This document shows, piece by piece, positions 1 to 7,584 of a stretch of 19,808 bases of DNA. The stretch's first letter is position 1, and the number at the start of each line of letters is the position of its first letter. Below the pieces are notes generated by a model. That model made no database searches. It had not been told where the DNA came from and was given only the letters and a program-made list of their open reading frames with translations. Source of the DNA: an uncultured Gilliamella sp. (GTDB lineage: Bacteria > Pseudomonadota > Gammaproteobacteria > Enterobacterales > Enterobacteriaceae); contig CALYQY010000039.1 in assembly GCA_945291235.1 (NCBI GenBank), positions 1 to 19,808 on the forward strand. Direction: 5' to 3'. Both the position numbers and the translations under genes were made by a program.

Positions 1-50
1 AGAGCACTACCCCCTCAAGATAGCGTGTCTACCAATTTCACCACCACGGC
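1..50 (-). tRNA. leuU: tRNA-Leu(GAG), 3' part cut off by window edge
   Basis: Read on the minus strand, the sequence starts at base 50 with GCCGTGGTGGTGAAATTGG and continues through GTAGACACGC, a typical class II tRNA-Leu D arm. The anticodon stem CTATC/GGTAG encloses the loop TTGAGGG, giving anticodon GAG (reads CUC/CUU). The variable arm, T arm and acceptor 3' end lie beyond the window. It begins 7 bases after the secG stop codon, the same order as secG-leuU in Escherichia coli, so it is probably processed from a shared transcript. The isotype is clear; completeness cannot be judged. Confidence 0.9.
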
Positions 51-57
51 GCCGTAA

Positions 58-405
58 TTAATTTGGAATATCCGATGTCGGATTATCATTTGTTGTTTGT
101 TGTGTTGCTTGTTCGCTTGTATTTTGTTGTGTTGTCACAGGCGTACTTTCATTCACGTCAATGTGACTGAATTTACTGGTACCGACCATGTTAGATAACA
201 CAATGCTTAATGCAAAGAATAGCACACCTAAAACGGTAGTTGTACGTGTTAAAAAGTTACCACTGCCTGATGAACCAAATAAGGTTGCAGATGCACCTGC
301 CCCAAATGAAGAGCCCATTTCAGCACCTTTACCACGCTGTATTAATACTAGTACAATTATTGCTAAAGCAATAACCAAATAACCTGCTATTAAAATTCCG
401 TACAT
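58..405 (-). CDS. secG: Protein-export membrane protein SecG
   Basis: SecG is the small subunit of the SecYEG translocon in the inner membrane and assists SecA-driven protein export. The 115-residue length is close to the E. coli protein (about 110). Two hydrophobic segments are visible, at about residues 3-22 and 57-74. They flank the conserved cytoplasmic loop with QRGKGAEMGSSFGAGAS and a Gly/Ser stretch before FLTRTT. The C-terminal 40 residues are a low-complexity Thr/Gln/Asn tail, variable in the family. The start is the ATG with AGG about 11 bases upstream. A short CACTT/AAGTG hairpin lies just 5' of that site in the leader. The tRNA-Leu follows immediately; thiI is divergent across 179 bases. 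Confidence 0.95.
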   Translation of the reverse strand: MYGILIAGYLVIALAIIVLVLIQRGKGAEMGSSFGAGASATLFGSSGSGNFLTRTTTVLGVLFFALSIVLSNMVGTSKFSHIDVNESTPVTTQQNTSEQATQQTTNDNPTSDIPN

Positions 406-521
406 TTTAACCTGTCACTTTTTAAGTGTTATACAACAAAAATTTATAGATGCGAAATATTAGCGAAAGTGTGACAAACAAGCAAGTATATTTTCTTATT
501 TTCTGTATTTATCGTAATCAA

Positions 522-553
522 TTGTATGTTTCCGGGGTAAAAATCAGTATAAT
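522..553 (+). promoter_or_regulatory. Possible thiI promoter
   Basis: A perfect TATAAT lies at 548-553, 31 bases before the thiI start. The best upstream match to a -35 element is TTGTAT at 522-527, but the 20-base spacer is long, so the -35 is doubtful. The rest of the 179-base secG/thiI divergent region is AT-rich and shows no clear operator. Confidence 0.3.
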
Positions 554-584
554 GTCGCCATTTTTATTATAGTATCGTTGTTTT

Positions 585-2033
585 ATGAAATTTATTGTTA
601 AGCTGTTTCCTGAAATTACCATTAAAAGTGAATCTGTTCGTTTACGTTTTATAAAAATATTGACCAGTAATATTCGTAACATTTTGAAACGTCATATTGA
701 AGACGTTGCGGTTATTCGTCATTGGGATTTTATTGAAGTCCGTCCAAAAGTTGCCAACAGTGAAGCGCAAATTCTTGATTTATTAATCCGGATTCCCGGT
801 ATTCATCATATTTTAGCGGTCGATGAGCTGCCTTATGTGGATATTCATGACATATTCGAAAAAGCATTGAATTACTATGCGCCGTTAATCGAAAACAAAT
901 CATTTTGTGTACGGGTTAAACGTCGAGGAAAACATGATTTTACCTCGATTGATGTTGAGCGTTATGTTGGTGGGGGGCTTAATCAATATGTTGCTTCATC
1001 TAAAGTGAAATTAACTCGCCCTGACATTACCGTTAATTTAGAAATTGATAAAGATAAGTTGTTGCTTGTTAAAGGTCGATATGATGGTATTGGTGGGTTT
1101 CCAACAGGCACACAAGAAGATGTGATTTCGTTAATTTCAGGCGGTTTTGATTCTGGTGTGTCAAGCTATATGCTCATTAGACGTGGCTGTCGTGTTCATT
1201 ATTGCTTTTTTAATCTTGGCGGTAAGACACATGAAATTGGTGTTAAACAGATGGCGCATTATTTATGGGAGCGTTTTGGGAGTTCGCATAAAGTCCGTTT
1301 TATTGCTATCGATTTTGCCGACGTGGTAGGTGAGATTCTTGAAAAGGTAGATGACGGTCAAATGGGCGTTATTCTTAAACGAATGATGATTCGAGCTGCC
1401 TCAAAAATTGCTCAGCGCTATAAGGTCGAAGCGTTAGTGACTGGTGAGGCTTTAGGGCAAGTCTCAAGTCAAACTTTAACCAATTTACGCTTAATCGATA
1501 ATGTCAGTGATACTTTAGTGTTACGTCCTCTTATTACGCATGATAAAGAAACTATTATTAATCTTGCTCGTCAGATTGGAACGGAAGATATTGCTAAAAC
1601 GATGCCAGAATTTTGTGGTGTGATTTCGAAAAGTCCAACCGTGAAGGCAGTAAAAGAAAAAATTGAAGCCGAAGAGTTGAATTTTGATTTTTCTATTTTA
1701 GATAAGGCGGTTGACGAAGCTGAAAATATCGATATCCGCGAAATTGCTAAACAAGCCGATACAACTATCACGCAAGTAGAAACTGTTAGTAAACTTAATG
1801 ATGAACATGTGGTTATTGATATTCGTTCCCCAGATGAACAAGAAGATCAGCCTCTTGAATTAAGCGATGTTGAAGTTAAGCTTATTCCATTTTATAAGTT
1901 GGCCACTCAATTCGGCGATTTAGATCAATCTAAGCAATATTTACTTTATTGTGCACGAGGTGTAATGAGTAAATTACAGGCTTTATACCTTATTGAACAG
2001 GGTTTTTGTAACGTTAAAATATTTAAAGAATAA
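585..2033 (+). CDS. thiI: tRNA sulfurtransferase ThiI (4-thiouridine and thiamine thiazole synthesis)
   Basis: ThiI uses ATP to adenylate tRNA U8 and transfers persulfide sulfur to form 4-thiouridine. In enterobacteria it also supplies sulfur to ThiS for the thiazole of thiamine. The 482-residue length equals the E. coli protein. The order is an N-terminal ferredoxin-like/THUMP region (to about 165), a PP-loop ATPase motif SGGFDS at 185-190, and a C-terminal rhodanese domain from about 400. Both functional cysteines are present: Cys344 (PEFCGV) and the rhodanese Cys456 (LLYCARGV). The protein should therefore be competent for both pathways. No thiamine or isoprenoid genes are adjacent, so context adds little. 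The start fits the family, although the ribosome-binding site is weak. Confidence 0.96.
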   Translation: MKFIVKLFPEITIKSESVRLRFIKILTSNIRNILKRHIEDVAVIRHWDFIEVRPKVANSEAQILDLLIRIPGIHHILAVDELPYVDIHDIFEKALNYYAPLIENKSFCVRVKRRGKHDFTSIDVERYVGGGLNQYVASSKVKLTRPDITVNLEIDKDKLLLVKGRYDGIGGFPTGTQEDVISLISGGFDSGVSSYMLIRRGCRVHYCFFNLGGKTHEIGVKQMAHYLWERFGSSHKVRFIAIDFADVVGEILEKVDDGQMGVILKRMMIRAASKIAQRYKVEALVTGEALGQVSSQTLTNLRLIDNVSDTLVLRPLITHDKETIINLARQIGTEDIAKTMPEFCGVISKSPTVKAVKEKIEAEELNFDFSILDKAVDEAENIDIREIAKQADTTITQVETVSKLNDEHVVIDIRSPDEQEDQPLELSDVEVKLIPFYKLATQFGDLDQSKQYLLYCARGVMSKLQALYLIEQGFCNVKIFKE

Positions 2034-2036
2034 AAT

Positions 2037-2068
2037 TGCTAAGAATTTTGTATATTGTTAGCACTTTT
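2037..2068 (+). terminator. Weak hairpin after thiI
   Basis: TGCTAA (2037-2042) and TTAGCA (2058-2063) can pair across a 15-base loop and are followed by C then five T. The 6-bp stem is AT-rich, so this is at best a weak intrinsic terminator between thiI and cpxR. Confidence 0.3.
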
Positions 2069-2074
2069 TGCATA

Positions 2075-2100
2075 TATAATAACGGTAAGGAAAAAATAAA
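2075..2100 (+). promoter_or_regulatory. Possible cpxR promoter -10 and CpxR-like box
   Basis: TATAAT occurs at 2075-2080 without a convincing -35. Just downstream, GTAAG (2085-2089) and ATAAA (2096-2100) are 6 bases apart, loosely resembling the CpxR site GTAAA-N5-GTAAA. cpxRA is known to be autoactivated in E. coli, which makes a site here plausible. Each half-site has one mismatch, the spacing is one base too long, and the region is AT-rich. Confidence 0.22.
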
Positions 2101-2173
2101 AGCTATATCAATAATAGGATTAATTTTAATTAAAATATAAATATTATGAATCAATAGGATTAAGAGGGTTGTA

Positions 2174-2893
2174 ATGAACAAATTACTTGTAGTTGATGAT
2201 GATCCAGAGATAGCCTCGTTGTTGTGTGAATTATTAGAATTAGAAGGATTTGAAGTTGTAACAGCTAATAATGGAGTACAGGCTTTAGATAAGTTTGATA
2301 ATACCATTGATCTTATATTACTTGATATTATGATGCCTGAAATGAATGGATTAAGTGTTTTATCTCAACTTAGAAATAAATACACAGTTCCAGTTATTTT
2401 TTTAACAGCTAAAGACAACGAGTTTGACAAAATTATTGGACTTGAACTTGGTGCAGATGATTATATCTTGAAACCATTTAATGATAGGGAGTTAGTTGCG
2501 CGGATTAACGCACTATTACGTCGTAAACGTTGGGATAATTTAGTTGGTGGCTTTGGTGAGAAGTCTCTTCAATATACGATTGATAAATTAACCGTTAATC
2601 GAAAGCAACAATCTGTTTCTTTTGATGACAAATATATTGAATTAACAGGCACCGAATTTCAAATATTATTAAAACTTCTTGAAAATGCAGGAAAAATAAT
2701 TTCTCGTGATACCTTGAGTGAAACAGTGCTTGGTAAAGAGTTTATTCCTCTTGCGCGTTCAATTGATGTTCATGTTTCTAATTTACGTAAGAAGCTTCCA
2801 CCCCGTAGTGATGGCTTACCGTGGATTAAAACATTGCGATCTAAGGGCTATCTATTTGTCGTAGATCAGAATGATGATCTGTTACAAAGTTAG
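2174..2893 (+). CDS. cpxR: Response regulator CpxR (OmpR family)
   Basis: CpxR is the DNA-binding regulator of the Cpx envelope-stress response and is phosphorylated by CpxA. The receiver domain (about 1-118) has the acidic pocket Asp8-Asp9-Asp10, the phosphoacceptor Asp51 (LLLD-type motif before IMMP), and the KPFND lysine motif near residue 103. An OmpR-type winged helix follows (about 135-235), with LTGTEF and the recognition region SIDVHVSNLRKKL. The sequence follows E. coli CpxR closely and is 7 residues longer (239 against 232). The start has a strong ribosome-binding site, AAGAGGG, 5 bases before the ATG. cpxA begins 28 bases downstream and trmL 12 bases after that, so the three look like one operon. 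Confidence 0.95.
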   Translation: MNKLLVVDDDPEIASLLCELLELEGFEVVTANNGVQALDKFDNTIDLILLDIMMPEMNGLSVLSQLRNKYTVPVIFLTAKDNEFDKIIGLELGADDYILKPFNDRELVARINALLRRKRWDNLVGGFGEKSLQYTIDKLTVNRKQQSVSFDDKYIELTGTEFQILLKLLENAGKIISRDTLSETVLGKEFIPLARSIDVHVSNLRKKLPPRSDGLPWIKTLRSKGYLFVVDQNDDLLQS

Positions 2894-2921
2894 ATGTTGT
2901 TTATTAAAAAGGTAAGAAGAT

Positions 2922-4304
2922 ATGTGGATTTTTGATCGTCTGACTATCCGAATATTCACTATATTCTTACTGACAATAGCTTTTTTTTTGATGCTGATTA
3001 TCGTTTTGCCGACTCTGGATTCCCGAAATTTAACTTATTTGGCGAATAAAGAAAAAGAAACTGGCAATATACTCGCTAATCAGCTCGAAAAAGAGCTAAT
3101 CAATGTTCCTAAAAATAGTTTTCGTTGGTGGATGCGTTTTATTGTTGTTATGGATAATCATCAAAAATCCGAACAATTCTTATTTATCTTAACACCCAAT
3201 GAGCAAATCATAACCGCAGATACTAAAAACATAGATTTAGTAAAAAACTTTAGTGAAAAATCTCATAATGTTGATGATCCTGCTAAAAAGATTTATGGTT
3301 CGCAAGAAATCATCGGCCCATTTCTGGTTAATTACGCTAAAGAGCAATATAAATTGTATGTTTTACAACCAGCATCGGATATTCAATCACAGTTTGTTAG
3401 CCTTATCTTCGATCATCCCTTTTTGTTGTTAGCATTAACGATGTTAATTAGCTCGCCATTTTTACTTTGGTTATCTTGGAGTATCGCAAAACCAGCAAGA
3501 CGTTTAAAAAGTGCAGCTGATCAGGTTGCTAAAGGTAATTTACAAGAGTGGCCAGATCTCGAAACAATTGGTTCTTCTGAGTATAAAGCAACAGGTGCAA
3601 GTTTTAACCATATGTTACGGGAACTGAAACGAATGCAAGAATCTCAGCAACGTTTGTTTTCCGATATCTCTCATGAATTACGAACACCATTAACACGTTT
3701 ACAGCTTGCCGCATCATTATTGCGTCGTAAGCAAGGTGAAGGTACAGAAGTCACTCGTATTAATAATGAAGCCTTAAAACTCGATGCCATGATTGGTGAT
3801 CTATTATCATTAGCCAGACATCAATATGATAATAATGAGATTCGGGAATTAAATAGTATTAATGTGTTATTTAAGCAAGTGCTTGATAATGCCACATTTG
3901 AAGCAGAACAAATTGGAAAAGATTTCTTAATTATGAATCCACCCAGCAATCAGACTATTTTGTGTTATCCTGCGGCGTTATGTAGTGCGCTTGAAAATGT
4001 AATACGCAATGCTTTTCGTTATTCAAATCATAAAATTGTGGTGGATTTTGTCGCTCATCATAAACACCTAACTATTACTATTGACGATGATGGGTTAGGG
4101 GTGGCAGATAATGAATTAGAACAGATCTTTAGACCCTTTTATCGTACCAGCGAAGCACGAGATCGTGAATCAGGTGGGACAGGTTTAGGTTTAGCTATTG
4201 TTTGTAATGCGATTACACGAGACCACGGAACAGTTAAAGCAGAGAAAAGTCCGTTAGGGGGACTAAGAGTTGTGATAGTATTGCCTATCCAAAATAAAAA
4301 ATAG
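2922..4304 (+). CDS. cpxA: Sensor histidine kinase CpxA
   Basis: CpxA is an inner-membrane sensor kinase/phosphatase that senses misfolded envelope proteins and signals to CpxR. The layout is TM1 (about 7-29), a periplasmic sensor domain (about 30-162), TM2 (about 164-186), and a HAMP linker. The dimerisation/phosphoacceptor domain carries His251 in SDISHELRTPLTRLQ. The HATPase domain has an N box around Asn359, DDDGLGV (G1) and GGTGLGLAI from 418 (G2). The 460-residue length is near the E. coli protein (457). Every catalytic box is intact. The periplasmic inhibitor gene cpxP, divergent from cpxRA in E. coli, is not next to it here. Confidence 0.95.
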   Translation: MWIFDRLTIRIFTIFLLTIAFFLMLIIVLPTLDSRNLTYLANKEKETGNILANQLEKELINVPKNSFRWWMRFIVVMDNHQKSEQFLFILTPNEQIITADTKNIDLVKNFSEKSHNVDDPAKKIYGSQEIIGPFLVNYAKEQYKLYVLQPASDIQSQFVSLIFDHPFLLLALTMLISSPFLLWLSWSIAKPARRLKSAADQVAKGNLQEWPDLETIGSSEYKATGASFNHMLRELKRMQESQQRLFSDISHELRTPLTRLQLAASLLRRKQGEGTEVTRINNEALKLDAMIGDLLSLARHQYDNNEIRELNSINVLFKQVLDNATFEAEQIGKDFLIMNPPSNQTILCYPAALCSALENVIRNAFRYSNHKIVVDFVAHHKHLTITIDDDGLGVADNELEQIFRPFYRTSEARDRESGGTGLGLAIVCNAITRDHGTVKAEKSPLGGLRVVIVLPIQNKK

Positions 4305-4316
4305 AAGAGAATTGTT

Positions 4317-4802
4317 GTGTCTAAAGCGCCATTAAATATTGTTTTGTTCGAACCCGAAATTCCTGCTAATACAGGTAATATTATCCGTCTTTGTGCAAAT
4401 ACGGGCTTTAATTTACATATTATTGAACCAATGGGATTCTTTTGGGATGATAAAAAACTTAGGCGTGCAGGATTGGATTATCAAGAGTTTGTCGATGTAA
4501 AACGTTATAAAAATATTCATCATTTTTTAGAATCAAACCAACTTGATTTAGCCACCCAAGTTTATGCATTAACCACAAAAGGGCAAAAGTCACATAGTGA
4601 AGTCAGTTATAAACACAATGACTTTTTGATGTTTGGCCCAGAAACACGGGGATTACCAGCTTCTATACTTGATGTGCTTCCACAAGATCATAAAATTCGC
4701 ATTCCTATGTTAGCCAATAGCCGTAGCATGAATTTATCTAACTCCGTTGCGGTGGTAGTTTATGAATCATGGCGACAATTAGGTTATATCGGTGCTAAAT
4801 AA
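4317..4802 (+). CDS. trmL: tRNA (cytidine/uridine-34 2'-O)-methyltransferase TrmL
   Basis: TrmL is a SPOUT-family enzyme that uses S-adenosylmethionine to methylate the ribose of wobble nucleotide 34 in tRNA-Leu isoacceptors. The family's trefoil-knot motifs are clear: [20 protein letters not shown] near the N-terminus, FGPETRGLP in the middle, and [20 protein letters not shown] near the C-terminus. Length 161 residues against about 157 in E. coli. The start codon is GTG, supported by AGAAGAGA about 8 bases upstream and by homology beginning within four residues. It lies 12 bases after cpxA, so it is probably cotranscribed with cpxRA. In E. coli the gene (yibK) sits elsewhere, near cysE. Confidence 0.94.
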   Translation: MSKAPLNIVLFEPEIPANTGNIIRLCANTGFNLHIIEPMGFFWDDKKLRRAGLDYQEFVDVKRYKNIHHFLESNQLDLATQVYALTTKGQKSHSEVSYKHNDFLMFGPETRGLPASILDVLPQDHKIRIPMLANSRSMNLSNSVAVVVYESWRQLGYIGAK

Positions 4803-4897
4803 CTATTTAGTCGTTGTTTGAAAAACTGGAAATGAAGGATAAAAAAGAGTTTAGATATTTTATCAATGTTGACAAGTAACTTTGTGAGCGTTGTTTG

Positions 4898-4955
4898 GAA
4901 TATAGCCAGACTGTTTAAGCCTTGCTATATTCTTTCAATCGTTAAGGTACTTAAC
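4898..4955. terminator. Two hairpins between convergent trmL and efp
   Basis: The first hairpin pairs GAATATAGC (4898-4906) with GCTATATTC (4924-4932), 9 perfect bp. It can continue inward through AG/CT and CT/AG pairs separated by single mismatches, closing on a GTTTA loop. The second pairs GTTAAG (4941-4946) with CTTAAC (4950-4955) across a 3-base loop, 5 bases after the efp stop. They sit between two genes running toward each other and probably end transcription in both directions. Neither has a strong T run, so efficiency is uncertain. The stretch 4803-4897 holds nothing else I can support. Confidence 0.5.
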
Positions 4956-4960
4956 CGATT

Positions 4961-5527
4961 TTATTTAACACGTGAAACGTATTCGCCTGAACGTGTATCA
5001 ACTTTAAGTACTTCACCAATTTGTACAAACAGTGGTACACGGACAACAGCACCAGTTGATAATGTTGCCGGTTTACCGCCAGTTCCTGCTGTATCACCTT
5101 TTAAACCTGGATCTGTTTCGATAACTTCAAGTTCAACAAAATTAGGTGGGGTAACGGCGATAGGTTGTCCGTTCCATAATGTTAAGATACATTCTGCTTG
5201 ATCAACTAACCATTTAGCGTTATCTCCAACTGCTTTCGCATCAGCAGATAATTGTTCAAATGTGTCGTTATTCATGAAGTGCCAAAATTCACCGTCGGTA
5301 TATAAATAGGTTAGATTCATATCGACAACATCGGCAGCTTCAACTGATTCACCTGATTTGAACGTTTTATCAACGGTTTTACCAGAAAGTAATTTTTTAA
5401 TTTTAACGCGGTTAATTGCTTGCCCTTTTCCGGGTTTATAAAATTCGTTTTCAACAATTACGCACGGCTCACCATCTTGCATTATTTTAAGACCGGCTTT
5501 AAACTCATTAGTACTATAAGATGCCAT
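4961..5527 (-). CDS. efp: Translation elongation factor P
   Basis: EF-P binds between the P and E sites of the ribosome and relieves stalling at consecutive prolines. The 188-residue length equals E. coli EF-P. The modification loop has KPGKGQA with Lys34, the residue that receives beta-lysine from EpmA. The C-terminal signature [14 protein letters not shown] and the ending SGEYVSRVK are intact. The open frame extends six codons further upstream (to 5545), but homology begins at MASYSTNEF. The ATG at 5525-5527 also has GGAG five bases upstream, so that start was chosen. The partner gene epmB is divergent with only 32 bases between the two starts; epmA and epmC are not in the window. Confidence 0.97.
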   Translation of the reverse strand: MASYSTNEFKAGLKIMQDGEPCVIVENEFYKPGKGQAINRVKIKKLLSGKTVDKTFKSGESVEAADVVDMNLTYLYTDGEFWHFMNNDTFEQLSADAKAVGDNAKWLVDQAECILTLWNGQPIAVTPPNFVELEVIETDPGLKGDTAGTGGKPATLSTGAVVRVPLFVQIGEVLKVDTRSGEYVSRVK

Positions 5528-5559
5528 AAAAGCTCCAACTATCATTCTGAATTACAAAA

Positions 5560-6585
5560 ATGAGCCATATTATACAGCAAAAAGTTGAACTACCAAATAA
5601 AGATGACTGGATTTTTGATCTTGCTAATGTTGTGACCGATATCAAGCAACTTTATTGTTATTTAGATTTGGATCCAGATACGATTTCTATATCAATGAAA
5701 CAAGCGAAAAAACAGTTTCCGCTTCGAGTTCCTATGGCTTTTATTCATCGAATGAAGAAGGGTGACTATACGGATCCGCTATTGTTACAAGTGCTTTGTA
5801 ATGATAATGAAATGATTGAAGTTAGTGGTTTTAGTGCCGATCCGTTGCTAGAACAAGATAACGCTATTCCGGGATTATTGCATAAATATCACAATCGAGC
5901 CTTGTTGATGACTAAAACGGCGTGTGCGATTAATTGCCGTTACTGTTTTAGGCGACATTTTCCGTATCATGAAAATCAAGGTAATAAAAAAAATTTAACG
6001 GTTGCATTAGATTATATTACGAATCATCCAGAGCTTGATGAAATCATATTATCTGGTGGTGATCCATTAATGGCTAAAGACCATGAATTAGATTATCTAA
6101 TGAGTGAATTAGAAAAAATTAAGCATGTTAAACGGCTACGCATTCATACCCGTTTAGCGGTAGTGATTCCTTCTCGTATTACCGCTACACTTTGTCGACT
6201 TTTTGCTAAAAGTCGTTTACAAATTGTTGTTGTCACGCATATTAATCATCCTAATGAAATTGATGATGATGTGTCACAAGCGGTTAATCAATTAAAGCAA
6301 CATAATGTGACCGTTCTTAATCAAAGTGTGTTATTGAAAAATATTAATGATAATGTAACGACGTTAGCACAATTGAGTAATAAGCTATTTGATAATGGTA
6401 TATTGCCTTATTACATACATTTATTAGATAAAGTACAAGGTGCCGCTCATTTTTTAGTAGAAGACAAGCACGCTAAACAATTAATGAAGCAGTTATCTGA
6501 ACAGGTATCGGGTTATTTAGTTCCTAAATTAGCACGTGAAGTCGGCGGTGAAAAAAGTAAGCGAGTTCTAACTTTTAATGATTAA
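5560..6585 (+). CDS. epmB: EF-P lysine 2,3-aminomutase EpmB
   Basis: EpmB is a radical S-adenosylmethionine, pyridoxal-phosphate enzyme that converts (S)-alpha-lysine to (R)-beta-lysine, which EpmA then attaches to EF-P Lys34. The iron-sulfur motif CxxxCxxC is at Cys122, Cys126 and Cys129 (CAINCRYCFRRHF). The glycine-rich segment ILSGGDPLMAKD follows. Near the C-terminus GYLVPKLAREVGGEKSK carries Lys332, which I infer to be the pyridoxal-phosphate lysine by comparison with lysine aminomutases. The 341 residues match E. coli EpmB (342). There is no good Shine-Dalgarno sequence, but the first residues (MSHII) align with the family. A TATAAG at 5515-5520 is a possible -10 without a clear -35, and would lie inside efp. 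Confidence 0.95.
   Translation: MSHIIQQKVELPNKDDWIFDLANVVTDIKQLYCYLDLDPDTISISMKQAKKQFPLRVPMAFIHRMKKGDYTDPLLLQVLCNDNEMIEVSGFSADPLLEQDNAIPGLLHKYHNRALLMTKTACAINCRYCFRRHFPYHENQGNKKNLTVALDYITNHPELDEIILSGGDPLMAKDHELDYLMSELEKIKHVKRLRIHTRLAVVIPSRITATLCRLFAKSRLQIVVVTHINHPNEIDDDVSQAVNQLKQHNVTVLNQSVLLKNINDNVTTLAQLSNKLFDNGILPYYIHLLDKVQGAAHFLVEDKHAKQLMKQLSEQVSGYLVPKLAREVGGEKSKRVLTFND
5569..5596 (-). promoter_or_regulatory. efp promoter lying inside the start of epmB
   Basis: On the minus strand TTGGTA (5591-5596) and a perfect TATAAT (5569-5574) are separated by 16 bases. The expected transcript start near 5561 would give efp a leader of about 34 bases. The whole element falls within roughly the first dozen codons of epmB. 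Confidence 0.65.
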
Positions 6586-6635
6586 TTTATTCGATATTAA
6601 AGGGTGACATGATATCTGATACTTACGGCAGTGAC

Positions 6636-6701
6636 GGCTATTTTAGGTTATTTTTATATCATTTATCTTTTAAAATCTCATTGACGAAAAATAAAATAGC
6701 C
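6636..6701. repeat. 10-bp inverted repeat around the rpmH -35 region
   Basis: GGCTATTTTA (6636-6645) and TAAAATAGCC (6692-6701) are perfect reverse complements 46 bases apart. The right arm occupies the spacer of the rpmH promoter. The match is visible in the sequence; a role as operator, or as a long-range stem in read-through RNA from epmB, is conjecture. Confidence 0.4.
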
Positions 6702-6709
6702 TCTATAAT
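6681..6709 (+). promoter_or_regulatory. rpmH operon promoter
   Basis: TTGACG (6681-6686) and TATAAT (6704-6709) are separated by exactly 17 bases, 11 of 12 positions matching the sigma-70 consensus. The expected start near 6716 gives rpmH a leader of about 70 bases. This is the strongest promoter in the window, as expected for a ribosomal protein gene. Confidence 0.85.
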
Positions 6710-6730
6710 TCCGACCTCTTTAATTAATGC

Positions 6731-6750
6731 TGTGGAGTTTATACTCTACA
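6731..6750 (+). promoter_or_regulatory. Hairpin in the rpmH leader
   Basis: TGTGGAGT (6731-6738) pairs with ACTCTACA (6743-6750) over a TTAT loop: 8 bp with one G-U pair. It lies about 15 bases after the predicted transcript start and 35 bases before the rpmH ATG. It has no T run, so it is not a terminator. It could stabilise the leader or bind a ribosomal protein; neither is shown by the sequence. Confidence 0.45.
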
Positions 6751-6779
6751 ACTTGTTGATAAATTAGATTTGGATATAA

Positions 6780-6926
<147 letters not shown>

Positions 6927-6937
6927 TTTAAAGTTGA

Positions 6938-7294
6938 GTGACTAAACTCACTTTTCCTCGGGAGTTGCGCTTGTTAACTCCCTTTGATTTCAATTATGTT
7001 TTTCAAGAATCCACACGAGCGGGATCGCCTTTCCTTACGCTAATTACTCGCAAAAACCAGTTATCGCATCCACGTTTGGGATTTGCTATAGCTAAAAAGC
7101 AGGTTAAGCGAGCACATGAGCGTAATCGGATCAAACGACTTGCTAAAGAGTATTTCCGTCATCATCAACATCAATTACCTAACATTGATTTTATTTTAAT
7201 GGCGAAGCAACCTGTTATAGAATTAGATAATCAACAACTTTTCGCTACATTAGATAAACTATGCCAAAAAATTGTCGGCAAACATCAGGTTTGA
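6938..7294 (+). CDS. rnpA: Ribonuclease P protein component
   Basis: RnpA is the protein cofactor that helps the catalytic RNA of RNase P bind and cleave precursor tRNA 5' leaders. The 118 residues match the usual length (119 in E. coli). The N-terminus [17 protein letters not shown] and the RNR signature (Arg62-Asn63-Arg64 in [10 protein letters not shown]) are present. Translation starts at GTG, as in E. coli, 11 bases after rpmH, so the two are almost certainly cotranscribed. yidD begins 32 bases after the rnpA stop. Confidence 0.95.
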   Translation: MTKLTFPRELRLLTPFDFNYVFQESTRAGSPFLTLITRKNQLSHPRLGFAIAKKQVKRAHERNRIKRLAKEYFRHHQHQLPNIDFILMAKQPVIELDNQQLFATLDKLCQKIVGKHQV

Positions 7295-7326
7295 ACAAAA
7301 TTTTATTGATTATCAAACAGCATGTA

Positions 7327-7584
7327 ATGGCTTGTAAATTATTGATAATAAATATTTTTGTTTTAATGATTCGTGTTTATCAAAAAGTCATTAGCCCTTT
7401 ATTTGGTCCAAAATGTCGCTTTACCCCAACGTGTTCTCAGTATGCAATAATTGCGCTAAGACGCTTTGGATTAATAAAAGGAGGTTGGCTAACAGTGAAA
7501 CGTGTATTAAAATGTCACCCTTTACATGAGGGAGGAGAAGATCTTGTTCCTCCTAATATTAAAAACAATAGAGAAAAACACTAA
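7327..7584 (+). CDS. yidD: Membrane protein insertion efficiency factor YidD
   Basis: YidD is a small membrane-associated protein that helps YidC-dependent insertion. The family core is present: [37 protein letters not shown] and [10 protein letters not shown]. The longest frame starts at 7261 inside rnpA, but the ATG at 7327 gives 85 residues. That is the E. coli length and places IRVYQ where the family has it, so it is preferred despite a poor ribosome-binding site. An N-terminal amphipathic/hydrophobic stretch (about residues 4-16) probably attaches it to the membrane. The stop overlaps the yidC start by one base (TAATG), which suggests translational coupling. Confidence 0.9.
   Translation: MACKLLIINIFVLMIRVYQKVISPLFGPKCRFTPTCSQYAIIALRRFGLIKGGWLTVKRVLKCHPLHEGGEDLVPPNIKNNREKH

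Noticed and set aside
4866..5201. 111-codon plus-strand frame overlapping efp
   Set aside because: It runs antisense through the well-conserved efp coding sequence, has no ribosome-binding site and no recognisable protein.
6276..6284. ACAAGCGGT, the core of one Pasteurellaceae DNA uptake sequence
   Set aside because: I noticed this copy only inside epmB coding sequence and no dense set of copies, so it does not support an uptake-sequence genome.
6630..6640. AGTGACGGCTA shared between the epmB-rpmH gap and the end of the zinc-ribbon gene (10159-10169)
   Set aside because: The match does not extend beyond 11 bases, and matches of this length are expected by chance in a window of this size.
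7261..7326. Longer N-terminus for YidD starting inside rnpA
   Set aside because: The 22 extra residues have no counterpart in the family; starting at 7327 gives the usual 85 residues.
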